From NCBI GenBank assembly GCA_039621445.1, contig CP154956.1:91607934-91671933 (forward strand): a DNA stretch of 64,000 nucleotides, read 5' to 3'. A program made the translations under genes and the position numbers. Below are positions 61,196 through 64,000 of this stretch, piece after piece (positions within the stretch are counted from its first letter, which is position 1; each line of letters begins with the position of its first letter). Source of the DNA: Euglena gracilis. Taxonomy: Eukaryota; Euglenida; Euglenophyceae; Euglenales. The notes below the pieces were generated by a model. The model worked only from the letters and a program-made list of their open reading frames with translations. It did no database searches and was not told the DNA's origin.

Positions 61196-61409
61196 CTTTC
61201 CATGAAGTGGTCATGGCCTCACCTGGTTATTATTGTCACGGATTTGTGGACCGAAGATGAGATTAAACAACGGCTCAGCGAAATGCAGTTGCTTCACGAG
61301 GTGTCTGCTCTGTTTTCAGTGTTAATGGGTCAAAAAACATTTTTACACCGTAAACGAAAAAAATTCATTTTTTCGAACAGAGCTGTGGAAAAACTTTTTC
61401 TTGCGTCTG

Positions 61410-61545
61410 GTTTTTGGGCCACAAGTGGTGACAACTTTTGGGCCACAGGTGGCCACTTTTTGGCCAATTCAAAAACCAGCCCACCTTTGCCCCAAACTGG
61501 CCCAAAAGTGGCCACCCGTGGCCCAAAGGTGGGCCAGTTTTTGAT
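61410..61545. repeat. GGCCACTTTTGGCC palindromic repeats
   Basis: Alternating GGGCCACAGGTGGCC and GGCCCAAAAGTGGCC units form imperfect palindromes. Confidence 0.6.
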
Positions 61546-61650
61546 ATTGTGGAGATTACTGGGCAGGTCAAGGCAGAATGTCCAGTTTCCGGGAGTGCGC
61601 AATCACCAAAACTTCATGGAACACTTTTCGACGACCGTCCTAGATGCAGG

Positions 61651-62070
61651 TCAGGGCACGGGTAAAAGACACGTTCTTCTGGGTGACTGAGAATACAAAA
61701 AATCCCGTTTCTCATTCAGAGTCAGTGGTGACTCATACCGGCGGTTGTTATGTCCTTGGGTGGAGGGACCTTCGGTACCTCCGTTTTCCCTAGGTTGCGT
61801 AGGATCGATCAACCTATCCGGCCTCGCATCCCGTGTTGCCTGTTCCCAACCACCCATTTCTAAGTCCTCCTCCCCAATCCAGATCCCTTTTTTCTGGCAA
61901 ACCAACACACCGCCATGAGGAGTTGTCGCTCCTCCCGCCGGCGTTTCTTCCCCATTTCCTTTGCCCTCTTGCGCATTTCCTTTTTCAATTGGAACTCCAT
62001 TCCCTAAAATAAAAGAAACGACTGCACAAAAGGTGGAAGACATTGAGGGAAGTACTTGGGTTTGGTTCAC
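61651..62070 (-). CDS. Hypothetical ORF, minus strand
   Basis: 139 codons from an ATG at 62070 (MNQTQVLPSMSSTFCAVVS ... EMGGWEQATRDARPDRL ... NNRRYESPLTLNEKRDFLYS). Hydrophilic, no repeats, no recognised domain. No upstream or downstream partner is evident, so a chance ORF cannot be excluded. Confidence 0.3.
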   Translation of the reverse strand: MNQTQVLPSMSSTFCAVVSFILGNGVPIEKGNAQEGKGNGEETPAGGATTPHGGVLVCQKKGIWIGEEDLEMGGWEQATRDARPDRLIDPTQPRENGGTEGPSTQGHNNRRYESPLTLNEKRDFLYSQSPRRTCLLPVP

Positions 62071-62159
62071 GGAACGAGGGCTGATGCGGCGTGCACTTTA
62101 TGCTTGTCTACACCAAAAACTTGACAATGCCAATGGTAATGCCAAATAGCCAAAAAAAC

Positions 62160-62980
62160 AGATAATCCACGATAACGTGATCCACAAATTCAATTGGTAC
62201 GATCAACAGATTCCAGTGGTGTGACCAAAAGACCCACCTGAGATTAGAAAGGGGGGAAGTAGGCACCAGCCTTTCCTACCGCGCTGATTGCGCGCTTTTC
62301 TGGGTTATCTTCCCCACACCCATCCCAGGTATGCGCGCCCGGCTCCCAGCCGGGCGCTCACCACCACGCTCCCTAAGGCTTGGTGTATTCAACCCACCAG
62401 GTCCATAACCCATTGCGCGAACGCAAAATTTGGAGTTGCGTGGCCTTGCGTCCCTTCCCACACCCATTGCCGCTTTTAGCGTATAAAAATTGTCCCTTGC
62501 CTCAAAAAATGGTAAATGAGTCCAAGCGGCGCCTTGGGCGTCTAAGGGAAGCATTGGGTAAAGGACCAAACTGATGCCAGAGAGAGAGGGGGGGCGTCCG
62601 TCTTGCGCTCCCCCTAAAAAAAACCAAAAATACGCTTTGCCGACCAATCAAAACATGACCTCCGCCCTTCACATTGGGGGGGGGGACTTTGTCGACTCCG
62701 CACAAGTCAAACCGCGGGCTTAGCCTTCCCCCCCACCAAAAATCCACTCCTTTCCCTCACAAGCGGTCGAGGGGCTTCATCACCCGGGTTATTTCCCTTT
62801 TTACCGACCGCTCGGCACGGCCGGCGCCCCGAAGGGCAAAAATACACCTCCGGTCCCAACACGGTTTTATACGGCGCAGGGGCTCGATTGTTTTGTACTG
62901 TTTTAAACGAGTGTTTTAAAACGACTTGTTTTAAACACGCACAACCCTGGGTGGGGGGTCAAAAAATCAATGTTTTCAAA
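62160..62980. other. No gene seen
   Basis: Contains GTTTTAAAC iterations near 62898-62930. No coding or element structure that I can support. Confidence 0.3.
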
Positions 62981-62984
62981 ATTT

Positions 62985-63110
62985 GTCGAAAATGATGCAA
63001 AATCAAAGGAAACGTCCGAAGGCCTAAATTGAAGCCCTTGGAACGCTCTATGTACTGGGATTTTGGTATCCCCGCAACTCACCGCCTAGCCCAAGATACC
63101 AACCCCCCCC
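62985..63110. repeat. R-family internal module, isolated copy
   Basis: AAATCAAAGGAAACGTCC, CTAAATTGAAGCCCTTGGAA and CCGCCTAGCCCAAGATAC repeat the module seen at 28150-28265 and 63535-63640. Confidence 0.65.
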
Positions 63111-63191
63111 CCTCTATTTGGCCGGCCTCCGGGCGGCCCTGACCGCCCTTCTGGCCAATTAGGGGGGGGGGACAATTTGGGGGGGGGGGTC

Positions 63192-64000
63192 GCTGAGCTC
63201 TTATCCCTTTATGGGTAAGAGCGAAGCTTACCACTGGGGGAAAACCCCCCCGAACCCCCCTCCCCCCCCCCTCGGGGCCACCTCGGGAACCGGCGGATTA
63301 TCACCATGATCCCGGCCCCGTTCCCGAATTTTTTTTTTTCAGTCACGAGCGACTGGATTCCTAGTTTCCGAAACATCTGGGTTTGACCCCCAACTCCCCG
63401 CCAGGCCCGAGTTATTCACGCGCGAAGGGGTCCAAACTGGGTAGGATTCACCAACCCCCCCCCCCTGGATAAGCCCCCCCTCCTTTGGACGGCCAAAAAA
63501 TGTCAATTTTCAAAATATCTCCAAAATGAAGCAAAATCAAAGGAAATGTCCGCAGACCTAATTTGAATCCCTTGGAACGCCTCATCCACCGGTATTTTGA
63601 TTTCCCCGCAACGCCCCGTCTAGCCCGAGATACGGCCGTTTTCGGTGCAGCTGGCCGTTTTGTACACTTTTCCCTCTGTTCGACTTGGCCGTTTTCGGGG
63701 GGTTGGGGGTCAAAAATTCGATGTTTTCAAAATTTCTCGAAAATGATGCAAAATCAAAGGAAATGTCCAGAGACCTAAATTGAAGTCCTTGGAACGCTCT
63801 ATGTACTGTGATTTTGGTTTCATCGCAGCTCACCGCCTAGCCCGAGATACGGCCGTTTTTCGGCCATTTTTGGCCATTTTGTACACTTTTTCCACTGTAA
63901 AGTCGAAAAAAATCGAATTTTTTTTGCCCAAAAAGATGTTTTTTGGCCTCCCGGACCCGGAAAAACTGTTTTTGAGCCGAAAATGAGCGTTTTTCGACCC
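63192..64000. mobile_element. Satellite-carrying TIR element (R family), orientation 2, cut by window end
   Basis: Begins GCTGAGCTCTTATCCCTTTA with the TAAGAGCGAAGCTTACC hairpin arm, then GACTGGAT/TTATTCACGCGCGAAGGGG, two copies of the GGAAATGTCC...GATACGGCCGTTTT module, and the first satellite unit (GAGCCGAAAATGAGCGTTTT) at the window edge. Collinear with 27888-28979. Confidence 0.75.

Overview
This is eukaryotic nuclear DNA from a large, repeat-saturated genome. The evidence is GT-AG introns, exon-sized coding islands separated by kilobases of repeats, tyrosine-recombinase (DIRS-like), non-LTR and Tc1/mariner elements, many short inverted-repeat elements, microsatellites and a decayed elongation factor 1-alpha copy with an intron. 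Nothing looks prokaryotic. The short introns and the element mix suit a protist or alga, but I cannot name the lineage. A striking habit of this genome is very long G and C homopolymers, which form the ends of several element families.

Layout. 0-26 kb: widely spaced exon-like islands, nearly all on the minus strand. They include a convincing C2 domain split by an intron (24.17-24.67 kb) and other C2-like pieces. I read them as one or two very large genes whose introns are filled with elements: 8-bp-TSD 'CAGGGG' MITEs, a GTCCTCTGACC family, satellite-carrying TIR elements, and a complete intron-bearing Tc1/mariner element at 21.69-23.27 kb. 26-31.8 kb: satellite-bearing TIR elements and GC-rich minisatellite. 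31.8-37.5 kb: nested MITEs. Two genes here are broken by insertions whose removal rejoins the reading frames: an unrecognised gene at 32.8-34.2 kb and a SHOCT-like small gene at 35.9-37.4 kb. A tRNA-like gene lies at the end. 38.4-45.9 kb: a DIRS-like retroelement, the main object of interest. 46-52.4 kb: two long arrays of degenerate short repeats, with an almost pure 158-bp C tract. 52.4-58 kb: mostly unassigned, with dispersed repeats, a hairpin and a short telomere-like tract. 58.2-60.3 kb: a 5'-truncated non-LTR retrotransposon between 38-bp direct repeats, followed by an EF-1alpha pseudogene. 61-64 kb: repeats and the start of another satellite-bearing TIR element.

The DIRS-like element. 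Its first long frame carries two 2A-like motifs (GDIEQNPGP and GDIESNPGP). Between them lies a domain resembling the methyltransferase domain that other DIRS-type elements usually carry after RNase H. Downstream is a Gag-like part ending in a CCHC zinc knuckle. When two nested transposons are subtracted, the tyrosine recombinase follows Gag in the same frame after one TGA, without a methionine in its preserved N-terminal part. When a third insertion is subtracted, the recombinase frame continues to its catalytic tyrosine. Decayed reverse transcriptase and an open RNase H frame follow. The inferred order is (N-terminal peptide)-2A-MT-like-2A-Gag-TGA-YR-RT-RH. I do not know this arrangement from described elements.
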